Shown piece by piece: positions 14,790-25,100 of a DNA stretch of 34,205 nt. The first letter of the stretch is position 1. The number at the start of each line of letters is the position of its first letter. This stretch comes from Zygnema cylindricum (lineage: Eukaryota; Streptophyta; Zygnematophyceae; Zygnematales; Zygnemataceae), in contig JBBHKE010003167.1 in the NCBI GenBank assembly GCA_037447655.1, forward strand, positions 1 to 34,205. Direction: 5' to 3'. Made by a program: the position numbers and the translations under genes. Under the pieces are notes generated by a model. The model did no database searches. It saw only the letters and a program-made list of their open reading frames with translations, and had not been told where the DNA came from.

Positions 14790-15210
14790 ATTTCTATTGA
14801 TTTTTGTGGATTCCAATGATTGAAAAAGAATTGTGCAGCGTTATGATTATTTTGATAATAAAAAAAAGTACTCAGGATTTGTAAAATATTATCGAGAAGC
14901 TTGATTTTTCTGTCCGAAAGGACCACAGTTTTGCTCCGTAGTCTCTGTTTTTGCTTCCAGTGTTTTTGGATCTTGGTGTATATATGAAGGCACAATACTC
15001 TATTTTTTTTTTCCTGTTCAGTGTTTCTTGAATTACAGTACGAATCTGACTCTGTACTTCTAAGTTTCACCAAATCTGTTTTTTTGTCATGTAAAAATCG
15101 ATGGAGCGTAAGTTTTCTTTTTCGTGTTCTTTTTCTAGGGATTTTGACATCTGTGACCAGATACAATAATAATCGATTGATTGACTGTGTAAATCAAGAA
15201 ATGACGATAG
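14790..15210. other. Intergenic, no gene seen
   Basis: AT-rich sequence after the small protein gene. The long minus-strand open frame 14588-15166 overlaps that gene antisense and has no recognisable features. Confidence 0.5.
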
Positions 15211-15420
15211 TACACCGAGTATCCTTATTAGTGTGAAGGTTTTTTTCGCCACTTAAAACATATTTTCTCCGTACGCGCATGTCCGCTTGTCGATTGGAGA
15301 CCGCCAATCGGAAGGTGAGAATCTTTTCTTTCAACCGCAACCGTCAAATTAACAATGCACAAAGAAAAGGTTTTTTTAAGTGGCGAAAAAAACCTTTACA
15401 CTAATAGCGATACACGGTGA
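15211..15420. mobile_element. TA-flanked inverted-repeat element (MITE), copy 3
   Basis: The left end from 15211 reads TACACCGAGTATCCTTATTA. The right end, on the minus strand, reads CACCGTGTATCGCTATTAGT. Arms continue through GGTTTTTTTCGCCACTTAAA, matching the long-arm subfamily at 10477. The right flank is AA rather than TA, so one side of the duplication has mutated. Confidence 0.82.
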
Positions 15421-15681
15421 ACCATAGAACGCTGTTGAATGTTTTGAGGTGGAATGCACCAATTTTTTAGGTCATTTCACAGGTACACGTGACTATTGTT
15501 GACGCATACAATATATGGCCGACTCCTCTTTCTAGTTTTGTCACGCAGTGTACATACCCCCTTTGCAGCTCGATGGTTTTTCCATCGCACTTTATGCAAA
15601 AAAGTTTCCTTCTCAAGCCAGTTGTTGGTGGCTATTTTTTGTTCAAAGAATTTTTTTTCCTAGATATGACTTAAGGTAAGC
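15421..15681. other. Short intergenic interval between elements
   Basis: No gene or repeat recognised apart from a random open frame at 15489-15674. Confidence 0.4.
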
Positions 15682-16280
15682 TACACCGCCAATCGCTATT
15701 AGCGTTGTGTACACTAATTCCGTCCCGCTTTTTTTTTGTTTTATTCTCAAATAGCGTAATTTATTCTATTTTTTTCTTTATTCTATTTAGGGTTATATTC
15801 AGTACGTTGTCTCTTAAATAGAGTGGTGTACGGTCAGTGTCAGACCGTACATAAATGTACCTTTTTAAGTTAAAAATTACAATAAACAAATTCTGACAAT
15901 TCGTACACTGTCGCATACTTTCACTCTAATTAATTCCTAACTCTAATTTCGGTATTTTAGGGTGTAGGAAATACGCGACAAATAAATGTACACTAAAAGA
16001 GGTACAAGTACGGAATCTTTTAATTCACAGGGCAGCTTTTCGTGTGATAGCAGATATTTTTTTAAATATCCGTACTTGTATAATTAAAAAGTACATTTTT
16101 ATACGTTCCGTGCTCCACACTAATAAATATATGCATAAATTAAAATGGTGTACACTATTTGTTCATCTCGTAATTAGCGTACAGGAAAAATTAGTATCAT
16201 TTACCCTATTATAGGTAAAACCCTCAAAATTTAGGGGCGCCGAATTAGTGTTCAACACGCTAAATACGATCGACGGTGTA
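15682..16280. mobile_element. TA-flanked inverted-repeat element, copy 4, long form (595 bp)
   Basis: TA at 15682-15683 and 16279-16280. The left end reads CACCGCCAATCGCTATTAGC, then GTTGTGTACACTAATTCC. The right end on the minus strand reads CACCGTCGATCGTATTTAGC, then GTGTTGAACACTAATTCG. Terminal similarity is about 40 bp. The first 150 bp match 9604-9755. A perfect 8-bp hairpin (GTACGGTC/GACCGTAC) lies at 15828-15850. There is no coding capacity. Confidence 0.8.
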
Positions 16281-16426
16281 CTGTACAGTATTTGTGTATT
16301 TGATCATTTTTTGTGTGTGTTTTTTCCTGTCGCGTTTAATCCAAGCCGAACAACAAAAGTATGACCGTATACTAAACCAATTTTAGTACGCACGACTCTA
16401 AAGTCTAAAGTACTCTAAACGTAAAG

Positions 16427-16627
16427 TACACCTTGAATCGTTATTAGCGTATAGAAATTATTAGTGTAAAGAAAAAACTAGCGTAATTCGTTCTAATTTA
16501 GTGCCAGGATACGTGGCAGATTATGGTTCACGTCCTTAAATAGTGTAATTTATTATATTTAAGGTATCAATGTCAAAATTTTGGGGTGCCGATATAGCGT
16601 ACATAAGGCTAACAACGATTCACGGTG
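16427..16627. mobile_element. TA-flanked inverted-repeat element, copy 5 (199 bp)
   Basis: It starts CACCTTGAATCGTTATTAGC at 16429 and ends with ACGATTCACGGTG at 16627. It is nearly identical over its whole length to 32371-32569. The left flank is TA; the right flank is AA. Confidence 0.88.
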
Positions 16628-16742
16628 AAGGACAGCGAGTGCACTTTTTTGAAAATATGAACCGCAGTGAGGACATCGCTATTTAACTCTTTTTGACACC
16701 AGCGTTTAAATGGCAAAAAGAACATTATCATTTATCACATGG

Positions 16743-16762
16743 TAATAGCGATACGCGGCGTA
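16743..16762. mobile_element. Isolated terminal repeat of the TA-flanked family
   Basis: TAATAGCGATACGCGGCGTA is a right terminus of the family. A weak left partner (CATCGCTATTTAACTC near 16673) would make a small 100-bp element, but the match is poor. Confidence 0.45.
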
Positions 16763-16803
16763 GCGCACTTTGTGCGTATTTTTTTGCGTACTTTTGTGCG
16801 GTT

Positions 16804-18896
16804 CAACCATTCAACAATTGTTTTGCCTCTGTGTCGTGTTGGGGAAAAATGCGCACTTTTCGAGTAATGTGAAATTGTTAACATACCGTGCGTCAATTTC
16901 TGATGGCGGAAATTTTTCACTGGCCGCGGTTAATTTTTGGCGGTCATTTGTTTCATCTATATTTAACGGTCATGGATGAAACGAAATCGGAAAAGACCGG
17001 TTTTTGTCAGAATCATTTCAAATGCTTTTTTAACCTGTGGACTCTTTTTAAATTTTGTTAGGAACGTTTGCACTTTTGATGATGAGTTGGAAAAAATAAA
17101 AACAAACTTGACCAAAATATGTAATTTTTGCAAACCCATCTAATGCTAAGAAAAGTTACTCTAAGAGTCCATTAGCCAACAACTTGTGAAAAACAACCGA
17201 ACCCATTGTTCTTAAAAGGAAACACTTTGTATGTCCCAATTAGTGTTGATCATTTTAGTCGTTCATGCCTCTACCTAACCCTTGGACTTTCTACATGACA
17301 TTATTTTTTATTCTTAATATATTCTTGTCGAAGTGAGCAACAAAGGTCTTCAAATAATAACGTCTGAGTCAAGATGTTTGATTGTTTGGGAGTTGCTTTA
17401 GAGGAAGGGCCTTGGGAGCCATCCTCCTTACTTAAATAATTGCTGATTTTTTAAGTAGTGAATGAACAACAGTATGGAAATAAATGCATAATCATCATTC
17501 TTATGTCGTACAAAAAGAAAATTACATTGATTAGTAATTTCTTTTGTAAAATAAAATTTGTATTGCTCCTTGAATGAAATAAATGTTGTTATATAACTCC
17601 CAAATGCAAACCTTTATCCTCCTTTGGCCTATTCCTTTGGTCTTCTATCCTCCTCCTATTCGTATTATGGATTGTCGAGGTGTTCCGGAGCTCCCTCAGC
17701 GAGCTCCATGGAGCTTAAGGGATATACGGAGTTACTTTAATAGTTTTTTAACTATGTTGAAGCTCGGTTAGGTACTTTCTGTTCTGGAAACACTATTTTG
17801 TTGTTGTTTTGTGCTTGTTATACCTTCACATGCCTTTTGTTGGCTTGGCTTTTGTTATTTACGAGTTAGTTTCTTCCTTTCAACCTTTTTTTCCTTTTTA
17901 TTTTCTTCCACCAACGTTTAATTTTTCAGTATCTATTTTGCTTTTCTTTTTTTCGTTCCCATGTACTCGGATGGTCTACCATCCTTCTTTCGTAACAAAG
18001 ACAATTGTTTAAAGCACATTGGGCCGATGTAAAGAGCCGGTGAGAATTGGAAGTGCCCGTGACTTAAAGCAAAATCCTGGGAATACGATATAATACAGTT
18101 CAGTACCAATTTTATAAATGTTTCTACAATTTTCATGAAAATAGCTATTTCGAAATATTTGAACAATGCTCCCCTGTTTCTTGAACGCCACAATTGAAAA
18201 TTCTGGTAAAGGGGGGACCAAACAAAGTCTCACATGAGATTTTTTATCGCGGCTTAGTGCGGAATCTGAACTTTGTAGAGTATTTCTTTTTCTGCGTCAT
18301 ATATGGCACAAAGTCTGTAAAGAAACAACCTAAACTATGATTTGTCTAAGATTTGTTATGTACCACATTATGATCCCCAGGTTGGGGGGACTTACGGGGT
18401 TGCTTCTCATAGATAGATAATTGAGTTGGTGTTAGAGTTGTGGATTGGATTTGTGTGTTGCCGGGCTTTTCATTTTGGGTTTGGGTGCTTTTTTTTGCCT
18501 TGTTGTTGTTCCCGTTGCTCTATTTAGTTTTATTGCCCTGGTAGTTTTTATGTGTTGGCCATGCCACCCCTTCTGTACCTCCCGGACTCAGATGGTTTAC
18601 CATCGTGCTTTTTAATTTATCATGCCCCTTCATCGAGAACTATATGTGTAGTTATGTCATTTAATTTTATTTCGCTTTAAAACGTTTCGTTTGAGTATCG
18701 GTGTGAATATGAAGCCTAGTAAAAACGTTTAAATCGGCCCTTTTGTATATGCTTCCTTTTCTCTTGCCATGAAACCCAAGGTCAAAAAATATGCAATAAC
18801 TCCACGAGAGCAAATACCCAAATGCAAACCTCAGGCAAATACTGATTTTATATTAAAACAATAGTCGATAATGCAACAAGGTGAACAACTCCAAAA
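16804..18896 (+). repeat. Large direct repeat, left copy (about 2.1 kb)
   Basis: Matches 19450-21291 in the same orientation from CAACCATTCAACAATTG to GGTGAACAACTCCAAAA, with scattered substitutions and small indels and one 256-bp insertion (18377-18632) absent from the right copy. The ends do not show TG...CA, and no tRNA primer-binding site follows the left copy, so LTRs of a retrotransposon are not supported. Open frames are short; one (17583-17771) contains MDCRGVPELPQRAPWSLRD, partly preserved in the other copy. A stem-loop GGAGCTC/GAGCTCC at 17690-17710 is kept in both. Confidence 0.85.
18377..18632. mobile_element. Insertion of about 256 bp within the left large repeat
   Basis: Defined by comparison with the right copy, which runs directly from ATTATGAT to the AGAAC... 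sequence. The inserted DNA is G/T-rich, contains CCCCAGGTTGGGGGG at its start and the palindrome GATGGTTTACCATC (18591-18604) near its end. No target duplication or coding region is clear. Confidence 0.5.
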
Positions 18897-19449
18897 ACCC
18901 ATAAACGAGAGCACCTCAATAACGTATAAAAAACTGGAACCCAAAGTACCGTTCTCTTTTCCTTCGTATATGTTTTCCCGGCTAAATTTGCAAAAATGAT
19001 CCGAAGTATAAGTGTGGCTATGAGTTTGCTTTGCAAAATTTCGCTTTATTTTAATTTACTGTATTGATGTGTATATCAAGAGCTACTTCCCCGTACTATT
19101 TAATTTTTCGTGCTACCATTTGGTAGACTCAGGCCCTCCATGTCTTCCCCACCGTACCGGTTGTGTATTTTTGATGGTCCCGTTATTTTGATTTANNNNN
19201 NNNNNTAGCCAACAAAAAGTGTTCAACAAGCAGTTACCTGAGAATCTCATTGAAAAGAATCGCAATCTACCCAAACGTTTTAAATGTAGAAAACCAGTTA
19301 AAACAAAATATGAAAAAGGTTGAGTAGTATTTTTTACATTTGCAAGGATTGTTTTAAATTTTTCTAAGCTGTCCAGTTTTTTCGTAGGCTTTACTAAGGC
19401 TGTTTTTGGCCAGAAAAGGCTAAAGCAAAGTAGGTACTGGCAATTTATA
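18897..19449. other. Spacer between the large repeats, containing the assembly gap
   Basis: Unique-looking sequence split by the gap. A 14-bp perfect palindrome CTACCATTTGGTAG lies at 19113-19126. The minus-strand frame 19113-19502 is interrupted by the gap and not supported. The true spacer length is unknown. Confidence 0.5.
19196..19205. other. Assembly gap (10 N)
   Basis: Ten N bases, probably a fixed-size placeholder. It lies between two copies of a 2-kb repeat, a typical place for a collapsed or misjoined assembly. Confidence 0.99.
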
Positions 19450-21291
19450 CAACCATTCAACAATTGTTTTGCCTCTGTGTCGTGTTGGGGAAAAATGCGC
19501 ACTTTTCGAGTAATGTTAAATTGTTAACATACCGTGCGTCAATTTATGCTGGCGAAAATTTTTAACTGGCTGCGGTTAATTTTTGGCGGTCATTTGTTTC
19601 ATCTATATTTAACGGTCATGGATGAAACGAAATCGGAAAAGACCGGTTTTTGTCGGAATCATTTCGGATGCTTTTTTGACCTGTCGAATCTTTTTAAATT
19701 TTGTTAGGAACGTTTACATTTTTTATGATGAGTTGGAAAAAGTATAAAACAAAATTGACCAAAAGATGTAAATTTTGCAAACCCATCTAACGCTAAGAAA
19801 AGTTACTCTAAGAGTCCATTGACGAACAACTTGTGAAAAACAACCGATGTTCTTAAAAGGAAACACTTCGTATGTCCCAATTAGTGTTGAATAGTCGTTC
19901 ATGCCTCTACCTCAACCTTGGACTTTCTACATGACATTATTTTTTATTCTCAATATATTATTGTCAAAGTGAGCAAAAAGGTCTTCAAATAATAACGTCT
20001 GAGTCAAGATATTTGATTGTTTGGGAGTTGCTTTAGAGGAAGGGCCTTGGGAGCCCTCCTCCTTACCTAAATAATTGCAGATTTTTTAAGTAGTAAATGA
20101 ACAAAAGTATGGAAATAAATGCATAATCATCATTCTTATGTCGTACAAAATATAACATAAAAGAAAATTACATTGATTAGTAATTTCTTTTGTAAAACAA
20201 AATTTGTATTGCTTCTTGAATGAAATAAATGTTGTTATATAACTCCCAAATGCAAACCTGTATCCTCCTTTGGTCTATTCCTTTGGTCTTCTATCCTCCT
20301 CCTATTCCCATTATGGATTGTCGAAGTGTTCTGGAGCTCCCTCAGCGAGCTCCACGGAGCTTAAGTGATATAAGGAGTTACTTTAATAGTTTTTAAATTA
20401 TGTTGAAGCTCTGTTAGGTACTGTTCTGGAAACACTATTTTGTTGTTGTTTTTGTGCTTGTTATACGACATGCCTTTTGTTGGCTTGGCTTTTGTTATTT
20501 ACGTGTTAGTTTCTTCCTTTCAACTTTTTTTTCCTTTTTGTTTCTTCCACCAACGTTTAATTTTTCAGTATCTATTTTTCTTTTCTTTTTTTCGTTCCCA
20601 TGTACCTGGATGGTCTACCATCCTTCTTTCGTAACAAAGTCAATTGTTTAAAGCACATTGGGCCAATGTAAAGTGCCGGTGAGAATTGGAAGTGCCCGTG
20701 ACTTGAAGCAAAATCCTGGGAATACGATATAATACAGTTCAGTACCATTTTTATAAATGTTTCTACAATTTTCATGAAATTAGCTATTTCGAAATATTTG
20801 AACAATGCTCCCTGTTTCTTGAACGCCACAATTGGAAATTCTGGTAAAGGGACCAAACAAAGTCTCGCATGAGATTTTTTATCGGGTTTAGTGCGGAATC
20901 TGAACTTTGTAGAGTATTTCTTTTTATGCGTCATATATGGCACAAAGTCTGTAAAGAAACAACCAAAACTATGATTTGTCTATGATTTGTTATGTACCAC
21001 ATTATGATCTATCTAGAACTCTATTTGTAGTTATGTTATTTAATTTTATTTCGCTTCTAAATGTTTCGTTTGAGTATCGGTGTGAATATGAAGCCTAGTA
21101 AAAACGTATAAATCGGCCTTTTTGTACATGCTATTATAGTTATTCAAGCCATTTTTTCTTGCCATGAAACCTAAGGTCAAAAAATATGCAATAACTCCAC
21201 GAGAGCAAATACCTGAATGCAAACCTCAGGGAAATACTGATTTTATATTAAAACAATAGTCGATAATTCAACAAGGTGAACAACTCCAAAA
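19450..21291 (+). repeat. Large direct repeat, right copy (about 1.84 kb)
   Basis: Same orientation and order as the left copy; offset 2646 bp at the start. It lacks the 256-bp insertion. The palindrome GATGGTCTACCATC is at 20609-20622 (left copy 17970-17983). Confidence 0.85.
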
Positions 21292-21510
21292 TTTTCGTAA
21301 AAAATAAATCCTTGTCACCGGCTACCAACTCGTCGGGGGAAACTCTCATTGTCACTATTTCCTCCAGTACCAAAACTCACTCACTATCCAATCGGCAAAA
21401 ATGAATGCAGGGCAAAAAAGGAGGGAAGATGAAATCTCTACTCTTTCCTTCTCCACGTTTCCTTCCTCTCTAAACAAAAAAATGTATGCCTCCAAAATAT
21501 GATTTAGGGC

Positions 21511-21516
21511 TTTATT
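21511..21516 (-). terminator. Candidate poly(A) signal of the FAM136A-like gene
   Basis: AATAAA on the minus strand 115 bases after the stop codon. The spacing is suitable for a short 3' UTR. Confidence 0.5.
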
Positions 21517-21631
21517 TCAAAAACCGATTTTTTCATTGCGCGCTCTTTTGCATCATTTCCCTAAACATCCACGCTTCTCCTTTCCTACACTAACTCCACA
21601 CTAATAGAGTTTTAAAACTTTTGCCCATTTG

Positions 21632-24073
21632 CTACCTATTTGCTTGGTATTTTATCCTCTGTGCCATTTGTGGCAAATTTGTGAGCTCCTCTTCGGCACA
21701 TGTGCGAACACAAGATGCCAGCTGTCGCTCAATTTCTTGTTGCGCTATCCCAGGGGTTGGCGAAGATAAAGACAAAGAATCTGGAGAAAAGGACGACTGG
21801 GCACGATCTTGACAGCGAAGCGCACATCGTTGGAGACGTTCCTGAACCACAAAACAGAACTAGTCTTTTACAAACTTCACTTTGCAAGTTTCTTACAAAT
21901 GTTGGACAAATTTCGAGCAATTTCCAACATTTTTAAAAGAGTTTGCAGGGAAAACGTTAATCTTTTAATAGCAAATTGTACCGCATTTTTCACCGTATTA
22001 TCTGCACAAAAGGTGTAAAATAGGCGTAGTGCGCTGAGATCCTTCGGGAACTACGCCTATTTCACTTATCTTTTGTGCCTTTTATATGGTGAAGTAAGTG
22101 TTACTTTTCACCTATGGAGAAAAGATTACAGCAAAACGAGAACACATGCGCCCGCATTCTGCCAAACTTTTGCGCCCGTCCCTATAAGTGTTAATAGCAT
22201 TAATTCGATCGCAGCTTTTTTTGGCCAAATAAGGAAGTGTTTGAATCAGCCACGTATGTCACTATGAACTAAATTAACATTGTTAATGCTAATTTCGCTT
22301 TGATATTTATAATTCCTTCAACTAATGGCGATAGGCAGTGTACAAAAGCGTCTACCAGACTGTATTAGCTCGTTTACTTGGACTACAGCAACCCCAAAAC
22401 CCAAAACATCCATTTAGATAATAAAAGGTATACACCCTACATAGAACACAGCTCTTTGTTAAACTTGCTAACTACAAAACATGAGACAGTATTGAGTGCA
22501 ACCGATATACATGACCGGTATCCAAATTAGTGTGGATCCACATTAATAACAATATCATAAACTTGCTAGCAAAGCCTACGATATCTGCAGTGAATCGTGT
22601 ACCTAAAAGCTTCCAGACTCTGACCGCAAATTGTCAAACCTATTGAAAGTGAAAGAGAAATCATGCATACACCGAAATTAGTGCCCAGCATCACAATGGA
22701 CCGCGACATCTTTGTTTTAATGTCGAAAAGGAAGTCGGCTAGCAAGCTAAACCAGCCATCGCCATTAGACTTAGTGAATTATTAGCGTTCACGTCGTACT
22801 GAAAAAAAACAAAAAAAAACAAAAAAACAAAGCCATAGTGTTTTACGACATGGCTCATTAACTGCCCAACAACTAAACAGTTTTGCTAAACTAAGTTCTG
22901 TCTTGGGGTCAAAAAAAAGACTCATTTAAATTAGTGTGGTTAACTCTAATAGCGATGGGCGATGTACCTGGAAGCTTCCGAGCTCGGCCCGGACAACATG
23001 ATCGATTCTCTCCACCTGCGTTTGGCATTGCTGGACACAGTTTTGGAGGGAGGTTCGGCTCACGGAAGGGTCACTGTAGCACTGGTAGGAGCACTGGTAG
23101 GCAGCTTTCTGGAGGGAGAGAAGAGGGGAAAAAAGAGGAGAGTGAGAGAGGGAGAGGGGGAGAGAGAGAGAGGGGGGGGAGGGAGAGAGGGAGAGGGGAG
23201 AGAGAGGGAGAGGGGGGAAGAGTGGGAGAGGGAGGAGAGAGGGAGGGGGGAAGGAGAGAGGGGGGGGGGGGAGGGGGGGAGGGGGAGAGGGGGGGGGGAG
23301 GGGGAGGGGGGGGGAGGGGGAGAGCGTAGATGTGGAGGGGGGAGGGGATAGTTTACAGGGAATATAGAAAAAAAAATGGAAGGAAGGAATAATGATAAGT
23401 TGGAAAGAAATAAAATTAAATGGAATGGAATGGAATGGTACATGGAATAAACCTAGCCTGACTCTCATTTTGAAGTGTAAAAGTAGCTCTTAGCAGAAAC
23501 CTTGTATAAACTCGGATCCAAATCCTCAACCCTTAAACTGGGTTAACCCTAGCCCTAGCTCTACATCTAGGCTTCCCTCCAAGACTTGCCAAACCGTAAA
23601 AATTATCGACAGTTTACAACACTCAGTCCTTTCCTAAACCTCAAGAAGGAAACAGAAAAACCCCGAAAAACCCTTTCCCTCCCCTCTATCTTCGAGCCTT
23701 ACTCTAAATCGAAGCCTAACCATAGTTGTGAAGCTAACCCCGACATCTCCTCTCTGTTACCCAAACCCTAACCCTAATTCTAACCCTAATCAATACCTTA
23801 AACCTAACCGTAACCGTAACCCTTAGCCCTAATCCTAGCCCTAAACTTAGCCCTAAACCAAACCCTAAGTGCCTAAAACTAATCAAAAACGTCACCACTA
23901 TATTGATAATAACCCTAACAAAGTACAACCTCGTATAATATCCTGAGAGAACATCTCCTTTGTTAACCCTCCCTCCCAAACCCGCCAACCTCCTGAGGTC
24001 GGCTGACCGTACGGTCAATGTCGTCTACCAAAGTCTCCACGGCCGCCTGTATTCGCTCGGAAATTTCCTCCAT
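21632..24073 (-). CDS. FAM136A: FAM136A/DUF842-like protein, four CX3C motifs, three exons
   Basis: Exons 24073-23990, 23108-22968 and 21841-21632, all phase 0, give 28 + 47 + 69 = 144 residues and TAG, close to the human (138) and Arabidopsis (about 140) members. Exon 1 is an amphipathic helix (EEISERIQAAVETLVDDID). Exon 2 holds CSYQC and CVQQC, then a helix ending ELGSFQ; exon 3 begins ERLQRC and holds CALRC and CVRTC, then NLPQMAQRIK. The four CX3C pairs and the F-Q-x-R-L and L-P-x-x-x-x-R-I-K signatures match the family and not other CX3C proteins. FAM136A proteins are reported in the mitochondrial intermembrane space, imported by disulfide relay (family knowledge). The exon 1 donor is a non-consensus GAG|GTTGGC, but residue spacing across it equals that of the human protein. 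The intron 2 donor coincides with a transposon end. Intron 1 ends with a pyrimidine tract over 200 nt long. Confidence 0.88.
22004..22078. repeat. 75-nt hairpin in FAM136A-like intron 2
   Basis: GCACAAAAG at 22004-22012 pairs with CTTTTGTGC at 22070-22078, and AAATAGGCGTAGT pairs perfectly with ACTACGCCTATTT around a loop of about 20 nt. It may be a very small fold-back element or a structured RNA; no homologue is visible elsewhere in the window. Confidence 0.75.
22323..22342. mobile_element. Isolated terminal repeat of the TA-flanked family
   Basis: TAATGGCGATAGGCAGTGTA matches the right end of the family. No left partner could be placed with confidence. Confidence 0.45.
22748..22966. mobile_element. 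TA-flanked inverted-repeat element, copy 6, at a splice donor
   Basis: TA at 22748-22749 and 22965-22966. The left end reads AACCAGCCATCGCCATTAGA. The right end, on the minus strand, reads CATCGCCCATCGCTATTAGA. It lies in intron 2 of the FAM136A-like gene, and its right end is two bases from exon 2 (donor G at 22967, then the TA of the target site). Confidence 0.75.
23112..23345. repeat. Long G/A (pyrimidine on the minus strand) tract
   Basis: Over 230 bases of almost pure purine on the plus strand: GGGAGA-type repeats with runs of up to eleven G. On the gene strand it is the pyrimidine tract directly before the 3' splice site of FAM136A-like intron 1. Open frames across it on both strands are artefacts of composition. 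Confidence 0.9.
23421..23438. repeat. Short (TGGAA)n run
   Basis: Three to four GGAAT pentamers in FAM136A-like intron 1. Confidence 0.8.
23531..23870. repeat. Degenerate telomere-like repeats (CCCTAA/CCCTAAA variants)
   Basis: Many CCCTAA, CCCTAAA, CCTAACC and CCTAGCC words occur between 23531 and 23580 and again densely at 23757-23870. They are inside intron 1 of the FAM136A-like gene. The repeats are imperfect and interspersed with other sequence, so this is an old interstitial array and not a chromosome end. Confidence 0.7.
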
Positions 24074-25100
24074 AATAGCCGCCGCAGGTATCCTGAACCC
24101 TGAACCTAAACGTTCAGTTCCAAAGGAGGAATCAATAAGACGTAGTGGAAAAATCAAAACCTATTTTTGGCTCTCTTTTCGTAATGTTTCCAGGTATCAT
24201 TTGTTCCTTCAGAAATGAAAGAAAATGAGCTTTGGCAAGTTATAAAAATTCGCCATAGAAGGACGGTACGGTTCGGTGAGAATCGCTTTTCGGTTGGCTA
24301 GGGGCCAACTGGCCAACCATAGGTCCTAAAAAGTGCGAGCACTATTTCTAACAAGCCAAACAGAATCTAGCTATTGCCTTTTCCCGGCGCGTGTGGAGCT
24401 GCCAGATGGATCGTAAAAGCGTACACGACAAGAACATCACTCTGCACCCGAATTGCATGTTGACACATTAGAACGCAAAAGATCAAAAGTGCGAAAATGG
24501 GTTCAAAATTTCAAATGCTACGGTACAATACTGAACCTTGCGTTTTTCGGGCTCTGTGAACCTCCGAGCTCCGTTTCGCGCATTGTGAGAGATCCACGTC
24601 GCCCCCCCTTTGCTTTTCGATTAGCGACGCCGCGCACCGCGAGGCGCTTCGCCAACTGCGAACGCAACGCTACACTGTGAAAATCAAAACCGTTTCCAGA
24701 AGGAAACGCGGCACGAAACATTATTCTGCCCGTTTCTTTTTTCTCCCGTTTATTTTTTCGAAATTTTAAATTTTAAATTATTAAACAGCGATTCGTTTTT
24801 ACATTGAAAACAATTGAAAAAACGTTTTTTGATTCAACGTTTTTTGATCCATGTCCTCCCGTTTGCTTCTTTATCTCACCTGCCCCATTTTTTTTTCCTC
24901 TCTTCCTTTTCTTTCCCCTCTTTGGATTCGTGTTCCGGTCCCTTTTTACCATTCTCCTCTTCTTCTTCGTGGTGGAGACGCCCCTTCTTAGATTATAAGT
25001 AAATTTTTAACTCGTTTTCTTTCTCTTTTTTTTTTTTTTTCTCACTTCACCTTACCTCCTCCCTCTATTAATATTAGTTTATCCAACAGAAAAAATGCCG
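24074..25100. promoter_or_regulatory. Upstream region of the FAM136A-like gene; no further gene supported
   Basis: The 450-650 bp upstream of the start include an inverted repeat GGTTGGC/GCCAACC at 24292-24318 and a GC-rich patch at 24540-24720 with several GCG words and the stem GTTTCC/GGAAAC, unlike the AT-rich surroundings. This may be the promoter or a CpG-rich remnant. 24800-25060 is T-rich with no gene. Confidence 0.35.

Noticed and set aside
14588-15166. The 192-codon minus-strand ORF
   Set aside because: Antisense to exon 2 of the small protein gene and its 3' UTR; no domain, no splice support.
16804-21291. The large direct repeats as LTRs of a retrotransposon
   Set aside because: Ends are not TG...CA, no tRNA primer-binding site follows the left copy, no polypurine tract precedes the right copy, and no gag/pol sequence is visible. 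The gap leaves the option open but unsupported.
22926-23468. Long open frames on both strands across the G/A tract
   Set aside because: Only the 22968-23108 minus-strand part is real (FAM136A-like exon 2). The rest is Pro/Ser/Leu or Gly/Arg/Glu low complexity produced by the tract.
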